64,000 bases of DNA from Microbacterium halophytorum (GCF_002970975.1 NZ_PNFA01000005.1:62001-126000); one strand, 5' to 3'. Positions 26,171 to 35,523 are shown, counted from the stretch's first letter. The notes: a model not told the origin generated them from the sequence alone. Numbers and translations are program-made.

Positions 26171-26323
26171 CGTGCTCCGGGGTCGGTGAGAATCCGAACC
26201 GGCGGTGACAGTCCGCGAGCGCCGCGGAGGCCATGGGCCGAAGCGGCGTTGATCCGGTGGGATTCCGGAACCGACGGTGATGCGAGGCCCAGGCCCCGCG
26301 TAGTCCGGATGGAAGGCAGCACG
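26171..26323 (+). ncRNA. FMN riboswitch (RFN element)
   Basis: About 150 bases with the conserved FMN-aptamer blocks: GGTGAGAATCCGAACCGGCGG near the 5' side (split by position, 26192-26214), GGTGACAGTCCGCGAG, GGTGGGATTCCGGAACCGACGG (26257-26278) and the 3' block AGTCCGGATGGAAGG. P1 is CGTGCT (26171-26176) with AGCACG (26318-26323). It lies directly upstream of ribD, so FMN should shut off the operon, by analogy with other actinobacterial RFN elements probably at translation: the ribD ribosome site is about 55 bases downstream. Confidence 0.96.
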
Positions 26324-26385
26324 GGCGGCGCTCAGGGTGCCGTTCGCAGACCCCGGTGACGGCAGGACCGAACCGGGGAGGCGAG

Positions 26386-27435
26386 ATGGCGGCGAACGAG
26401 GCGGAGCGCAGCGCGATGGCGCGCGCCCTCGAGCTCGCCGAGCGCGGCCCCCGCGGGCGCAACCCGCAAGTGGGCGCCGTCATCCTCTCCCCCGCCGGCG
26501 ATGTGCTCGCCGAGGGCTGGCACCGCGGCGCCGGCACGGCCCACGCGGAGGTCGACGCGCTCTCGAAGCTTCCGGATGGCGCCGCGCGCGGCGCGACCGC
26601 CGTCGTCACGCTCGAGCCGTGCAACCACACCGGCCTGACCGGCCCGTGCGCCGAAGCGCTGATCGCCGCCGGCATCGGCCGGGTCGTGTTCGCGGTCGAC
26701 GACCCCGGCCCGGCATCGGGCGGCGGGGCCGAGCGCTTGGCCGCCGCGGGCATCGAGGCTGAGCCGCACGTGCTGCGCGCCGAGGGTGAGGCGCTGCTGG
26801 GCAGCTGGCTCGACGCCGCCGCGCTCGGCCGCCCGCACGTGACGGTGAAGTGGGCGCAGTCCCTCGATGGGCGCGCCGCCGCGGCCGACGGCACGAGCCA
26901 GTGGATCACGGGCCCGGATGCCAGGGCCGACGTGCATCGCGAGCGCGCGAGGGCCGACGCGATCGTCGTCGGGACGGGCACCGCGATCGCCGACGACCCC
27001 GCCCTCACGGCGCGCACGGGCGACGGCCTCGACGCGCACCAGCCGGTGCCCGTCGTGATCGGTGCGCGGGAGCTGCCGGCGACCGCGCGCCTCTACGACC
27101 ACCCCCACGAGCCGCTCGTGTACGCGACGCACGACCTCCGCGCCGTGCTCGCCGATCTGCGCGAGCGCGGGCTGCACCGCGTCTTCGTCGAGGGCGGCCC
27201 GACCCTCGCGAGCGCGTTCCTCGCGGCCGGCCTCGCCGACCGGGTGCTCGCCTACGTCGCCCCCGTGCTCATCGGCGGCGACCGACTCGCGGTCGCCGAC
27301 ATCGGCGTCGGCACGATCGGCGAGGCCCGCCGCCTCGTCGTCGACCGAGTGACGCCGCTCGGGCACGACATCCGCTTCGACGCCCGCTTCGCGGACGCGT
27401 CGGCACAGACCATGCAAGAAGAAGGAGAGCGCTGA
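26386..27435 (+). CDS. ribD: Bifunctional diaminohydroxyphosphoribosylaminopyrimidine deaminase / reductase
   Basis: 349 residues. Steps two and three of riboflavin synthesis. The N-terminal deaminase domain has GTAHAEVDAL and the zinc motif LEPCNHTGLTGPCAEAL (GPC replaces the more usual PPC). The C-terminal reductase domain shows RPHVTVKWAQSLDGRAA, SQWITG and FVEGGPTLASAF. ATG 26386 is chosen for GGGGAGG just upstream; an in-frame GTG at 26356 would add ten residues. Overlaps ribE by one base. Confidence 0.95.
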   Translation: MAANEAERSAMARALELAERGPRGRNPQVGAVILSPAGDVLAEGWHRGAGTAHAEVDALSKLPDGAARGATAVVTLEPCNHTGLTGPCAEALIAAGIGRVVFAVDDPGPASGGGAERLAAAGIEAEPHVLRAEGEALLGSWLDAAALGRPHVTVKWAQSLDGRAAAADGTSQWITGPDARADVHRERARADAIVVGTGTAIADDPALTARTGDGLDAHQPVPVVIGARELPATARLYDHPHEPLVYATHDLRAVLADLRERGLHRVFVEGGPTLASAFLAAGLADRVLAYVAPVLIGGDRLAVADIGVGTIGEARRLVVDRVTPLGHDIRFDARFADASAQTMQEEGER

Positions 27436-28199
27436 TGTTCACCGGAATCATCGAGGAGATCGGCGAGATCGCCCAGGTCGGGCCGTACGGAGACGGCGTG
27501 CGCCTGTCGATCCGCGCGCCGAAGGCCGTCAGCGACGCCTCGCACGGCGACTCGATCGCGATCAGCGGCGTCTGCCTCACGGTGGTCGACCACAACGAGT
27601 ACGGCTTCACGGCCGACGTGATGCGGCAGACCCTCGACATGTCGACGATCGGCTCCTTCGCGCCCGGAACGCGCGTCAACGTCGAGCGCGCCATGACGGC
27701 CGGCGCCCGGCTCGGGGGGCACATCGTGCAGGGCCACATCGACGGCACGGGCCAGGTGCTGAACGTCACGCCCGGCGAGCAGTGGAGCGTCATCCGGATC
27801 GGCATCCCCGCGAGCCTCGCACCGCTCGTCGTCGACAAGGGCTCGATCGCGGTCGACGGCACGTCCCTCACCGTGAGCGCCGTCAGCGCGGCCGGTGAGC
27901 CGACGGGGTGGTTCGAGGTGTCGCTCATCCCCGAGACGCTGCAGGCGACGACGCTCGGCGAGCGTCGCCCCGGCGACCGCGTGAACCTCGAGACCGACAT
28001 CCTCGCCCGCCACGTCGAGCGGCTGCTCGCCTTCGACAAGCCCGCCGCGACGCAGCTGCACGCGCCGATCGGCGAGCTCGACGAGAACCGCGAGGGCGCC
28101 CACGCCTCCTCGAGCGCGTTCGCGACGACCGACACCCCTCCCGCGGACTACTCGATCCTGTCGTCCGCCGACACCGCCGAGCCTGGAGCCGCCCGATGA
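27435..28199 (+). CDS. ribE: Riboflavin synthase, alpha chain
   Basis: 254 residues. It dismutates two 6,7-dimethyl-8-ribityllumazine molecules. Both lumazine-binding repeats are present: MFTGIIEEIG with GVCLTVVD at the front, and GHIVQGHIDGTG with DGTSLTVS in the second. The fold ends near residue 205; about 45 further Ser/Ala/Asp-rich residues form an unusual tail without family match. GAAGGAGAG precedes the ATG. The stop overlaps ribBA (ATGA). Confidence 0.93.
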   Translation: MFTGIIEEIGEIAQVGPYGDGVRLSIRAPKAVSDASHGDSIAISGVCLTVVDHNEYGFTADVMRQTLDMSTIGSFAPGTRVNVERAMTAGARLGGHIVQGHIDGTGQVLNVTPGEQWSVIRIGIPASLAPLVVDKGSIAVDGTSLTVSAVSAAGEPTGWFEVSLIPETLQATTLGERRPGDRVNLETDILARHVERLLAFDKPAATQLHAPIGELDENREGAHASSSAFATTDTPPADYSILSSADTAEPGAAR

Positions 28200-29509
28200 C
28201 CGCAGCAGACCTCGCATCGATCGAGGAAGCCGTCGCGGCGCTCCGCGAGGGGCGCCCCGTGATCGTCGCCGACGACGAGGACCGCGAGAACGAGGGCGAC
28301 GTCATCCTGTCGGCCGAGCTCGCGACGCAGGAGTGGATGGCCTGGACCGTGCGGTACACGTCCGGCTACCTGTGCGCCCCGATGCCGGCCGAGTGGGCCG
28401 ATCGCCTCGAGCTGCCGCCGATGGTGGCCCACAGCGAGGACGCCCGCGGCACGGCATACACCGTCAGCGTCGATGCCGCCGCCGGCGTCACGACCGGCAT
28501 CAGCGCCCACGACCGCGCCCGCACCGTGAACGTCCTGGCCGACCCCGATTCCGGCCCCACCGACGTGATCCGCCCCGGCCACATCCTGCCCCTGCGAGCC
28601 GTGCCCGGCGGCGTGCGCGAGCGCGCCGGCCACACCGAGGCCGCGGTCGACCTGATGCGCGTCGCCGGCCTGGCCCCCGTCGGCGTCATCGGTGAGATCG
28701 TCGCCGACGACGGCAGCATGATGCGCCTTCCCGGCCTCATCGAGATGGGCCGCCGCGAGGGCATCCCCGTCACGACGATCGAACGCCTGGCCGCGTACCT
28801 GAACGAGCACGACGACACCCCGAAGGCCGGCACGTCGCTGCGCCCCGTCAGCCTGCGCGCCGACGCGATCGTGCCGACCAGGCACGGCACCTTCCGCTTC
28901 CTCGCGTACAAGGACCGCACGACGGGCACCGATCACCTCGCGATCGTGTCGGGCGATCTCGCTCAGCAGGACGCACCTCTCGTGCGCGTGCACTCGGAGT
29001 GCCTGACGGGCGAGGCCTTCGGCTCGGAGAAGTGCGAGTGCGGCCCGCAGCTCGACGCGGCCCTGGCTCGCATCGAGGCGGACGGCGGCGCCGTCATCTA
29101 CATGCGCGGGCACGAGGGGCGCGGGATCGGCCTCATCAACAAGCTGCGCGCCTACGCGCTGCAGGAGCAGGGTCTCGACACCCTCGACGCCAACACCGCG
29201 CTGGGACTTCCCGCCGACGCGCGCGACTACGCGGCGGCCGCCGGCATCCTCGCCGACCTGGGCGTCGGGAGCATCCGGCTCCTCACGAACAACACCGACA
29301 AGGTCGACCAGCTGCGCGGCTTCGGCATCGACGTCGCCGAGCAGGTGCCGCTCATCGTCGGGGTCGGCCCGAACAACCACCAGTACCTGCAGACCAAGCG
29401 CGACCGGATGGGCCACATCATCGGCGAGGCCGAGCTGGCTGCTGCCGTCGCGCTCATGCACGAGGAAGCCCACCAGGGCGAGAGCACGGAAGGGAACGAG
29501 CGCCGATGA
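28196..29509 (+). CDS. ribBA: 3,4-dihydroxy-2-butanone-4-phosphate synthase / GTP cyclohydrolase II
   Basis: 437 residues, the fused enzyme that supplies both precursors of riboflavin. N-terminal domain: DDEDRENEGD (metal and substrate site), TTGISAHDRA, and GHTEAAVDLM with the catalytic His. C-terminal domain: zinc Cys in SECLTGEAFGSEKCECGPQ, and MRGHEGRGIGL for GTP chemistry. Both halves look catalytically complete. Overlaps its neighbours by four bases on each side. Confidence 0.96.
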   Translation: MTAADLASIEEAVAALREGRPVIVADDEDRENEGDVILSAELATQEWMAWTVRYTSGYLCAPMPAEWADRLELPPMVAHSEDARGTAYTVSVDAAAGVTTGISAHDRARTVNVLADPDSGPTDVIRPGHILPLRAVPGGVRERAGHTEAAVDLMRVAGLAPVGVIGEIVADDGSMMRLPGLIEMGRREGIPVTTIERLAAYLNEHDDTPKAGTSLRPVSLRADAIVPTRHGTFRFLAYKDRTTGTDHLAIVSGDLAQQDAPLVRVHSECLTGEAFGSEKCECGPQLDAALARIEADGGAVIYMRGHEGRGIGLINKLRAYALQEQGLDTLDANTALGLPADARDYAAAAGILADLGVGSIRLLTNNTDKVDQLRGFGIDVAEQVPLIVGVGPNNHQYLQTKRDRMGHIIGEAELAAAVALMHEEAHQGESTEGNERR

Positions 29510-29976
29510 GCGTCGAAGGAGCACCGCAGGCGGACCGCGTGGACGGCACCGGTCTGAACGTCACGGTCGTCGCCGGCATGTGGCACGAGCAGATCTCGGA
29601 CGGCCTGATCGCCGGCGCTGTGCGCGCGCTCGACGAAGCGGGCGCCGCGCACACCCTCGTCAGGGCACCCGGCGCGTTCGAGCTGCCCGTCATCGCGAAG
29701 GCCGTCCTCGAGGGCGGTGCCGACGCGGTCGTGGCGCTCGCCGTGATCATCCGGGGTGGCACGCCGCACTTCGAGTTCGTGGCGAACGCCGCCACCGACG
29801 GGCTGACGCGCGTCGCGCTCGACACCGGCAAGCCCGTGGGCTTCGGCGTGCTGACGACCGACGACGAGCAGCAGGGCCTCGACCGGGCCGGCCTCCCCGG
29901 CTCGAAGGAGGACAAGGGCGCCGAGGCCGCCGACGCGGCCCTGCGCACGGCGGTGCTGCTGCGCGGCCTGCGCTGA
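29506..29976 (+). CDS. ribH: 6,7-dimethyl-8-ribityllumazine synthase
   Basis: 156 residues. It condenses the butanone phosphate with the pyrimidine to give lumazine, in an icosahedral or pentameric shell. GAFELPVIAKAV and VIIRGGTPHFEFVANAAT carry the substrate-binding residues, and GVLTTDDEQQGLDRAG the late catalytic loop. Last gene of the riboflavin operon. Confidence 0.95.
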   Translation: MSVEGAPQADRVDGTGLNVTVVAGMWHEQISDGLIAGAVRALDEAGAAHTLVRAPGAFELPVIAKAVLEGGADAVVALAVIIRGGTPHFEFVANAATDGLTRVALDTGKPVGFGVLTTDDEQQGLDRAGLPGSKEDKGAEAADAALRTAVLLRGLR

Positions 29977-30020
29977 CGCGCGGGTTCGCGCTCCCCCTTT
30001 GAACGAGGCGTTTTTCTACG

Positions 30021-30026
30021 TAGGGT
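30021..30026 (+). promoter_or_regulatory. -10 box of the small membrane protein gene (leaderless)
   Basis: TAGGGT ends six bases before the ATG at 30033; the region is locally AT-rich. Confidence 0.5.
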
Positions 30027-30032
30027 AGAAAC

Positions 30033-30386
30033 ATGGAGATCCTGCGCCACGCCGTCCTGTTCGTCCACCTGATCGGCTTCGCCCTGCTGTTCGGCGGCTG
30101 GTTCGTCGAGGTCGTGCAGCGCACGTTCCGGGTGAACATGGTGATGAACCTCGGGATGATCGTCGCGTTCGTCGCCGGCCTCGCGCTCTCGGCGCCGTGG
30201 GGCGTGAGCTACGACCTCAACTACACCAAGATCGGCGTCAAGCTCGTCGTGCTGATCGTGATCGGCGCGCTGATGGGCATCTCGTCGGCGCGGGCCAAGA
30301 AGGACCGCCCGCTGCCGGTGTGGACCTTCTGGGCGATCGGCGCGCTCACGCTGCTGAACGCCGGCCTCGGGGTGATGTGGCGGTAG
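30033..30386 (+). CDS. Small four-helix membrane protein
   Basis: 117 residues with four hydrophobic stretches (about 5-25, 36-54, 66-84 and 96-114) and short charged loops (ARAKKDRPL). His6 and His12 in LRHAVLFVHLIGF are possible cofactor or metal ligands. I do not recognise a function; similar short proteins are common beside rib genes and transporters in this group. Translation is predicted to begin at the 5' end of the mRNA. It has its own promoter and is not part of the rib operon. Confidence 0.7.
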   Translation: MEILRHAVLFVHLIGFALLFGGWFVEVVQRTFRVNMVMNLGMIVAFVAGLALSAPWGVSYDLNYTKIGVKLVVLIVIGALMGISSARAKKDRPLPVWTFWAIGALTLLNAGLGVMWR

Positions 30387-30415
30387 CACCGACGCCGGAT
30401 GGGCGGGTACGGGAG

Positions 30416-30560
30416 TAAGATAGCTCCTTGTGCCCGGCCACGACGCCGCACGCCGCTTCGGGCGGGGCGTGGCGCGATCCGCTGCGCGGCCGCCGGAGCC
30501 ACCCAGCAGACCCCACCATCCGGCCTGCCTTTCATCCGCTCTGACAGCTGAAGGCAGCAC
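30416..30560 (+). promoter_or_regulatory. Promoter and structured 5' leader of the MHS transporter
   Basis: A TAAGAT -10 box at 30416-30421 implies a leader of about 130 bases. It holds a long imperfect hairpin (about 30436-30473: GCCACGACGCC pairing with GGGGCGTGGC, inner CCGC-TTCG-GGCGG). GAAGG lies six bases before the ATG. No known riboswitch class recognised. Confidence 0.4.
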
Positions 30561-31934
30561 ATGACCAGCACCTCACAGGCGACGCCGAAGCCGGGCGCGC
30601 CGCTCAACTCCCGCGGCCGAGTGATCGCCGCGAGCCTCGTCGGCACGACGGTCGAGTTCTACGACTTCTACGCTTACGCGACCGCCGCCGCCCTCGTCTT
30701 CCCTCACCTCTTCTTCCCGTCGTTCAGCCCGACCGCCGGCCTGCTCGCGTCGTTCGCCGTCTTCGGCGCGGCGATGGTCGCGCGCCCGATCGGCGCCATG
30801 GTGTTCGGTCACTTCGGCGACACGTTCGGCCGCAAGTCGACGCTCGTGGCGTCGCTGCTCACGATGGGCATCGCGACGTTCCTCATCGGCCTCCTGCCGA
30901 CCTACGACTCGATCGGCGTCTGGGCCGCCGCCCTGCTGCTCGTCCTCCGCCTCGCGCAGGGCTTCGCGCTCGGCGGCGAGTGGTCGGGCGCAGCGCTCGT
31001 CGCGACCGAGAACGCCCCGGAGGGCAAGCGCGCGCTGTACGGCACGTTCCCGCAGCTGGGCGCGCCCATCGGGTTCATCATCGCGAACGCGGTCTTCCTC
31101 GTGCTGAACTACTCGCTCCCCGGCGATGCGGCCAACGTCGACCACGCGTTCCTCACCTGGGGCTGGCGCGTGCCGTTCCTGTTCTCGGCCGTGATGGTCA
31201 TCATCGGACTGTGGGTGCGCCTGAAGCTCGTCGAGTCGGAGGCGTTCCAGAAGATCTCCGAGAAGGGCGAGGTCAAGAAGGCCCCCATCGGCTACGTCTT
31301 CAAGAAGTACTGGTGGCAGCTGATCCTCGGCACGTTCATCATGCTGGCCACGTACGTGCTGTTCTACCTGATGACGAACTTCACGCTGGCCTACGGCACT
31401 GCCCCGACCGACGCAGCCGTTCCCGGCCTGGGCTTCGCGCGCACAGATTTCGTGCTGATGCAGATCTTCGGCGTCGTGTTCTTCGGCGTCTTCACGCTCG
31501 TCTCCGGCCCCCTCGCCGACGCGATCGGACGCCGCAGACTGCTGATCTGGGTGACATCCGGGATCATCGCGCTCGGCCTCGTGTACTCGGTGTTCCTGCT
31601 GCCGCAGGCCAACGCGGAGTTCACGGGCGCGCTCGCGCAGACATTCCTCATCTTCGGCTTCACTCTGATGGGCCTCACGTTCGGCCCGATGGGCGCCCTC
31701 CTGCCCGAGCTGTTCCCGACCACCGTGCGCTACACGGGCTCGGCCGTGGCGTACAACGTGTCGTCGATCCTGGGCGCGTCCGTCGCCCCGCTCGTCGCGA
31801 TCAAGCTGTGGGAATTCGGCGGCGGCAACCCGTGGCTCGTCGGCGTCTACATGTCGGCGGCGGGCGTGCTCACGCTGATCGCCCTCATCCTGAGCAAGGA
31901 GACGAAGGACATCGACCTCGAGACGATGGACTGA
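30561..31934 (+). CDS. MFS transporter, metabolite:H+ symporter (MHS/SHS-like) family
   Basis: 457 residues, about 12 membrane helices. It opens with GTTVEFYDFYAYATAAALVF and has FGHFGDTFGRKSTL between helices 2 and 3 and RLAQGFALGGEWSGAALVATENAP, the signature set of the ShiA/ProP-like metabolite-proton symporters. The central loop is Lys-rich (KISEKGEVKKAPIGYVFKKY). Substrates in the family include shikimate, proline/betaine, citrate and aromatic acids; nothing in the context decides among them. Single-gene unit with a structured leader and a strong hairpin after it. Confidence 0.88.
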   Translation: MTSTSQATPKPGAPLNSRGRVIAASLVGTTVEFYDFYAYATAAALVFPHLFFPSFSPTAGLLASFAVFGAAMVARPIGAMVFGHFGDTFGRKSTLVASLLTMGIATFLIGLLPTYDSIGVWAAALLLVLRLAQGFALGGEWSGAALVATENAPEGKRALYGTFPQLGAPIGFIIANAVFLVLNYSLPGDAANVDHAFLTWGWRVPFLFSAVMVIIGLWVRLKLVESEAFQKISEKGEVKKAPIGYVFKKYWWQLILGTFIMLATYVLFYLMTNFTLAYGTAPTDAAVPGLGFARTDFVLMQIFGVVFFGVFTLVSGPLADAIGRRRLLIWVTSGIIALGLVYSVFLLPQANAEFTGALAQTFLIFGFTLMGLTFGPMGALLPELFPTTVRYTGSAVAYNVSSILGASVAPLVAIKLWEFGGGNPWLVGVYMSAAGVLTLIALILSKETKDIDLETMD

Positions 31935-31944
31935 GTCGAGGCAC

Positions 31945-31994
31945 GTACACGGCGGTGGCCCCGGATCGGATGATCCGGGGCCACCGCCGTGTAC
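31945..31994. terminator. Bidirectional terminator between the MHS transporter and rhamnosidase genes
   Basis: A 50-base perfect inverted repeat: GTACACGGCGGTGGCCCCGG (31945-31964) with its complement ending at 31994, around the loop near GGAT. It lies 10 bases after one stop and 33 bases before the other, so it can end both convergent transcripts. Confidence 0.85.
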
Positions 31995-32026
31995 GGAAGG
32001 CCGCCGGGCCTTCCGCACCGCGCCGC

Positions 32027-34591
32027 TCAGCCGGTGACGACGCGCTCGAGCGCTGAACCGGGCTCGACCTCGATCGCCTGCTCGACGCCGGGCAGGCGCA
32101 CCTCGGCGTCGACGCCCGTCGGCACGGACAACCGGTACGCGATTCCGCCGTCCACTCGGCGCCAGGAGCCTTCGATCCGGCCGTAGGGCGAGTCGAAGCT
32201 GACGTCCGCGTGCTCGAGGCCGCCGCCCGGCTGCGGCGCCCACACAACGCGGCGGTACGCAGGCGCGGCCGGCGAGAGCCCGCCGATCACCCGGTGCATC
32301 CAGTCGGCGACCGACCCCAGCGCGTAATGGTTGAAGGATGTCATCTCGCCCGGGTTGATCGAGCCGTCCGGCAGCATCGAGTCCCAGCGCTCCCAGATCG
32401 TCGTGCCGCCCTGACGCACCGTGTACAGCCACGACGGGCACTCCGTCTCGAGGAGAAGGTCGTAGGCGGCGTCGAGGTGACCCGTCTCGGTCAGCGCATC
32501 GGAGATCACCGGGGTGCCCGCGAACCCCGTCGCGATCCGGTTTCCGGCTTCCCGGACGAGCTCCGCGAGCCGCGCTCCCGCCGATCGCGCTTCGCTGGCC
32601 GACAGCAGGCCGAAGCGGATCGCAAGGGCGTACGCGGTCTGAGCATCGCTCGTCAAACGCCCGTCCGGAAGGACGTACTCCGCGCGGAACGCGTCCCTCG
32701 CCTCGCCGGCGACGCGGGTATAGCGCTCGGCCTCAGCGGTGCGCCCGACGATGGTCGCGAGCTCAGCCATGCGCCGAGTCGTGTGCGCGAAGTGCGCCTG
32801 AGCGACGAGGTAGCGATCAGTGAGCCCCGCCGCCGGGTCCTCCGGAGGCGCGGCCGGGTCCAGCCAATCGCCCAGCTGATGGCCGGAGCGCCACACGCGA
32901 GCGGCCCCCGCCTCGCGGATCATCCGCTCGACCCAGGCCTTGGCGCTGTCGTACTGCTCGGCGAGGATCCGCGCATCGCCGAAGCGTTCGTGCACGGTCA
33001 GCGGCGTCAGCACGGCCACGTCGCCCCAGACCGCACCCGTCTCGATCGGTTCCCACGTCGGTCCACCCGGGATCACGGGGACGAACCACGGCACTGTGCC
33101 GTCGTCCAGCTGCTCCACCGCCACGTCCCGCAGCCAGCTCTCCAAGAAGCCCGAGCAGTCGTAGAGGTATGACGCCGTCGGCGCGAACACCTGGATGTCG
33201 CCCGTCCAGCCGAGGCGCTCGTCGCGCTGGGGACAGTCGGTCGGGATGCTGACGAAATTGCCGCGCATCCCCCACAGGACGTTCTCGTGCAGACGGTTCA
33301 GGTCGTCGTTCGACGAATGGAACCTTCCCGTGCGGCGCATGTCGGTGTGCATCACCCGGGCGACGACGTCACCGGGACGAATCTGGTCCAACCCGTGCAC
33401 GGTCGCGTAGCGGAATCCGTGGAACGTGAACCGCGGCTCCCACGCACGAGGACCGGAACCGTCGAGCGTCAGCACGTCCTGCGCGTCAGCGAGGCGGAGG
33501 GGGCGCGTTCCGAGCGCGCCCCGCTCGAGAACCTCCGCGTGCCTCATCTCGACGCGATGCCCGGCCGGGCCATCCGCGCGCACGCGCAGGCGCCCGACGA
33601 GGTTCTGCCCGAAGTCGAGCAGGAAGCCGCCGTCGTCCGTCGGCTCGACCGAGACCGGAGCGAGTTCCTCCGTCACCCGCACGGGCGGCAGCGCGGGTGC
33701 CACGAGCGTCGCCGGATCGCGGCGCCCGACGGCGACGGGCGACCATGCGCCGACGACGGCGCGTGGCTCCGACCATCCGCCGACCTCCTCGCGCGCATCG
33801 TGCTTCTCGCCGTCGTACAGGCTCGCCAGCAGGATCGGGCTCGGTGCCGCCTGCCACGCGGCGTCGGTCGCGACCGTGACGACCGAGCCGTCGTGTCCCT
33901 CGACCTCGAGCTGCGCGAGGAGCGACTGGTCGGTGCCGTATAAGTCGCGGTAGCCGCCGTTGAAGCCGAGCCGCCCGCGATACCAGCCGTCCGCGAGCCA
34001 CGCGCCGATCACGTTCTCGCCCTCGGCCACCTGTTCGGTGACGTCGAAGGTCCAGTAGACGAGGCGTTCGTCGTAGCTCGTCCAGCCGGGCAGGAGCTCG
34101 TGGTCGCCGATGCGGCGGCCGTTGATCTCGACCTCCGCAAGGCCGTGCGCCGTCACATAGAGCCGTGCGCGGGCGACACCAGACGGCACCGTGAAGGCGC
34201 GGCGGACGAGTGCGGGGCGACGCTCGGTATCGGGTTCCTCATGCCACCCGGCGCCGACCGGGACCGCTCGCCAGTCGTCCGGCGAGAGCAGTCCCGCCTC
34301 GACGACGGCGGTGTCGCCCCAGTCGGACCAGGCGCCGTCCGCTCCGCGCACCCGTACGCGCACGGCGACACGTTCGCGCGAGGCGAGCGGTGCGAACGGC
34401 CAATCGACGAGGACCTGCTCCGGACCCGTCCCCTGTGCGACCTCGACGCCGTCGCCGCGTGACGCCTCGGCCTGCCATCCTGCCTGACGCCAGCCTGGGG
34501 CCGCGACGATGCGCCACGAGATCCGCGGTGCGGGGGTGCCGACGCCCAGGGCGTGCTCGAGGTGCTCGAATCGAGGCGCGGACACGCGCAT
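32027..34591 (-). CDS. Alpha-L-rhamnosidase (glycoside hydrolase family 78)
   Basis: 854 residues. It removes terminal alpha-L-rhamnose from plant glycosides. N-terminal beta domains hold PDWRA-type and WTSYDERLVYWTFDVTE segments, and the (alpha/alpha)6 catalytic core has the GH78 hallmarks PTDCPQRDERLGWTGDIQVF (general acid Glu and Asp cluster), GGPTWEPIETGAVWGDVAV and TIWERWDSM, with SFNHYALGSVADWMHR late. There is no signal peptide, so it is probably cytoplasmic and acts on imported rhamnosides. ATG 34591 is preceded by AAGGGA; upstream readings run through the permease. It closes the LacI-controlled operon. Confidence 0.93.
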   Translation of the reverse strand: MRVSAPRFEHLEHALGVGTPAPRISWRIVAAPGWRQAGWQAEASRGDGVEVAQGTGPEQVLVDWPFAPLASRERVAVRVRVRGADGAWSDWGDTAVVEAGLLSPDDWRAVPVGAGWHEEPDTERRPALVRRAFTVPSGVARARLYVTAHGLAEVEINGRRIGDHELLPGWTSYDERLVYWTFDVTEQVAEGENVIGAWLADGWYRGRLGFNGGYRDLYGTDQSLLAQLEVEGHDGSVVTVATDAAWQAAPSPILLASLYDGEKHDAREEVGGWSEPRAVVGAWSPVAVGRRDPATLVAPALPPVRVTEELAPVSVEPTDDGGFLLDFGQNLVGRLRVRADGPAGHRVEMRHAEVLERGALGTRPLRLADAQDVLTLDGSGPRAWEPRFTFHGFRYATVHGLDQIRPGDVVARVMHTDMRRTGRFHSSNDDLNRLHENVLWGMRGNFVSIPTDCPQRDERLGWTGDIQVFAPTASYLYDCSGFLESWLRDVAVEQLDDGTVPWFVPVIPGGPTWEPIETGAVWGDVAVLTPLTVHERFGDARILAEQYDSAKAWVERMIREAGAARVWRSGHQLGDWLDPAAPPEDPAAGLTDRYLVAQAHFAHTTRRMAELATIVGRTAEAERYTRVAGEARDAFRAEYVLPDGRLTSDAQTAYALAIRFGLLSASEARSAGARLAELVREAGNRIATGFAGTPVISDALTETGHLDAAYDLLLETECPSWLYTVRQGGTTIWERWDSMLPDGSINPGEMTSFNHYALGSVADWMHRVIGGLSPAAPAYRRVVWAPQPGGGLEHADVSFDSPYGRIEGSWRRVDGGIAYRLSVPTGVDAEVRLPGVEQAIEVEPGSALERVVTG

Positions 34592-34614
34592 AGTGGATCC
34601 CTTCTGCCGCGCCG

Positions 34615-35523
34615 TCATCCCTTCACGGCTCCCGCCGTCAGGCCCTTCTGGATGCTCTGGTTGAGCACGAGGTAGATGATGAGGAGCGCGAACACGTTGA
34701 TGCTGACGGCCGCGAACAGCGGGCCGTACTGGGTCGTTCCGAAATTGCCGTTGAAGTTGAGCAGCCCGACCTGCAGCGTCCGGAGGTTGCCCGTGTTGGC
34801 GAACGTCAGCGCGATCAGCAGGTCGTTCCAGAAGAAGAAGAACTGCACGAGGCCGACCGTGAACAGGCCGTTTCGCATCATCGGCAGCGCGATCGAGAAG
34901 AACTGCCGGTAGATCGACGCTCCGTCGAGGGTCGCCGCCTCGAAGACTTCGCGCGGAATAGCGCGGAAGTACGTCGCCATGAGGAACACCGTCAGAGGCA
35001 TGCCCGTCGCGGTGTAGGTCAGGAACAGTGGCCACAGAGTACCCGTGAGCCCGATCTGAAAGTACGCGCTGAACAGCGGCAGGAGGATCATCTGCGTCGG
35101 CACCATGATCCCGGCCAGGAAGATCAGCAGCACACTGCCGCGCCCCTTCCAGACGAGCACCTCGAGCGCGAAAGCCGCGGCAGTTCCGAACAGCAGCATG
35201 CTTGCGAGGGCCGGAAGCACCGTGACTGCGCTGTTGAGCATGGCCGTGCCGAGATCGGCCGTCTGCCATGCCGTGATGTAGTTCTCGAAGTTCCACTGCT
35301 GAGGAAGCGCCCACGTGGGCTCCTCGAGGAACTCGCGCTGCGTCTTGAACGACCCGAGGAACAGCCAGACCAGCGGGTAGCCGACGATGACGAGCAGGCC
35401 GGTGACGGCGATCCACAGCGGCAGGCGCTTGAGTCGGAGCCGGCGAGAGCGCAGCGGCGCTCTGCCGCGGGGGCGACCGGATCGGCCGGTGGTGATGACC
35501 CGGGTGGACTGCGAGAGGCTCAT
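34615..35523 (-). CDS. Carbohydrate ABC transporter permease (MalG-like)
   Basis: 302 residues, six membrane helices after an Arg-rich N-terminus. The ATPase-contact EAA loop reads EVFEAATLDGASIYRQFFSI. It pairs with the MalF-like permease, whose stop it overlaps (ATGA). No ATPase gene is in the operon, so a shared MsiK-type ATPase elsewhere is expected, as usual for actinobacterial CUT1 systems. ATG 35523 marks the family start. Confidence 0.92.
   Translation of the reverse strand: MSLSQSTRVITTGRSGRPRGRAPLRSRRLRLKRLPLWIAVTGLLVIVGYPLVWLFLGSFKTQREFLEEPTWALPQQWNFENYITAWQTADLGTAMLNSAVTVLPALASMLLFGTAAAFALEVLVWKGRGSVLLIFLAGIMVPTQMILLPLFSAYFQIGLTGTLWPLFLTYTATGMPLTVFLMATYFRAIPREVFEAATLDGASIYRQFFSIALPMMRNGLFTVGLVQFFFFWNDLLIALTFANTGNLRTLQVGLLNFNGNFGTTQYGPLFAAVSINVFALLIIYLVLNQSIQKGLTAGAVKG

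Noticed and set aside
30436..30473. GC-rich hairpin considered as a tRNA or known riboswitch
   Set aside because: No cloverleaf, no T-loop or CCA end, and none of the conserved aptamer blocks I know.
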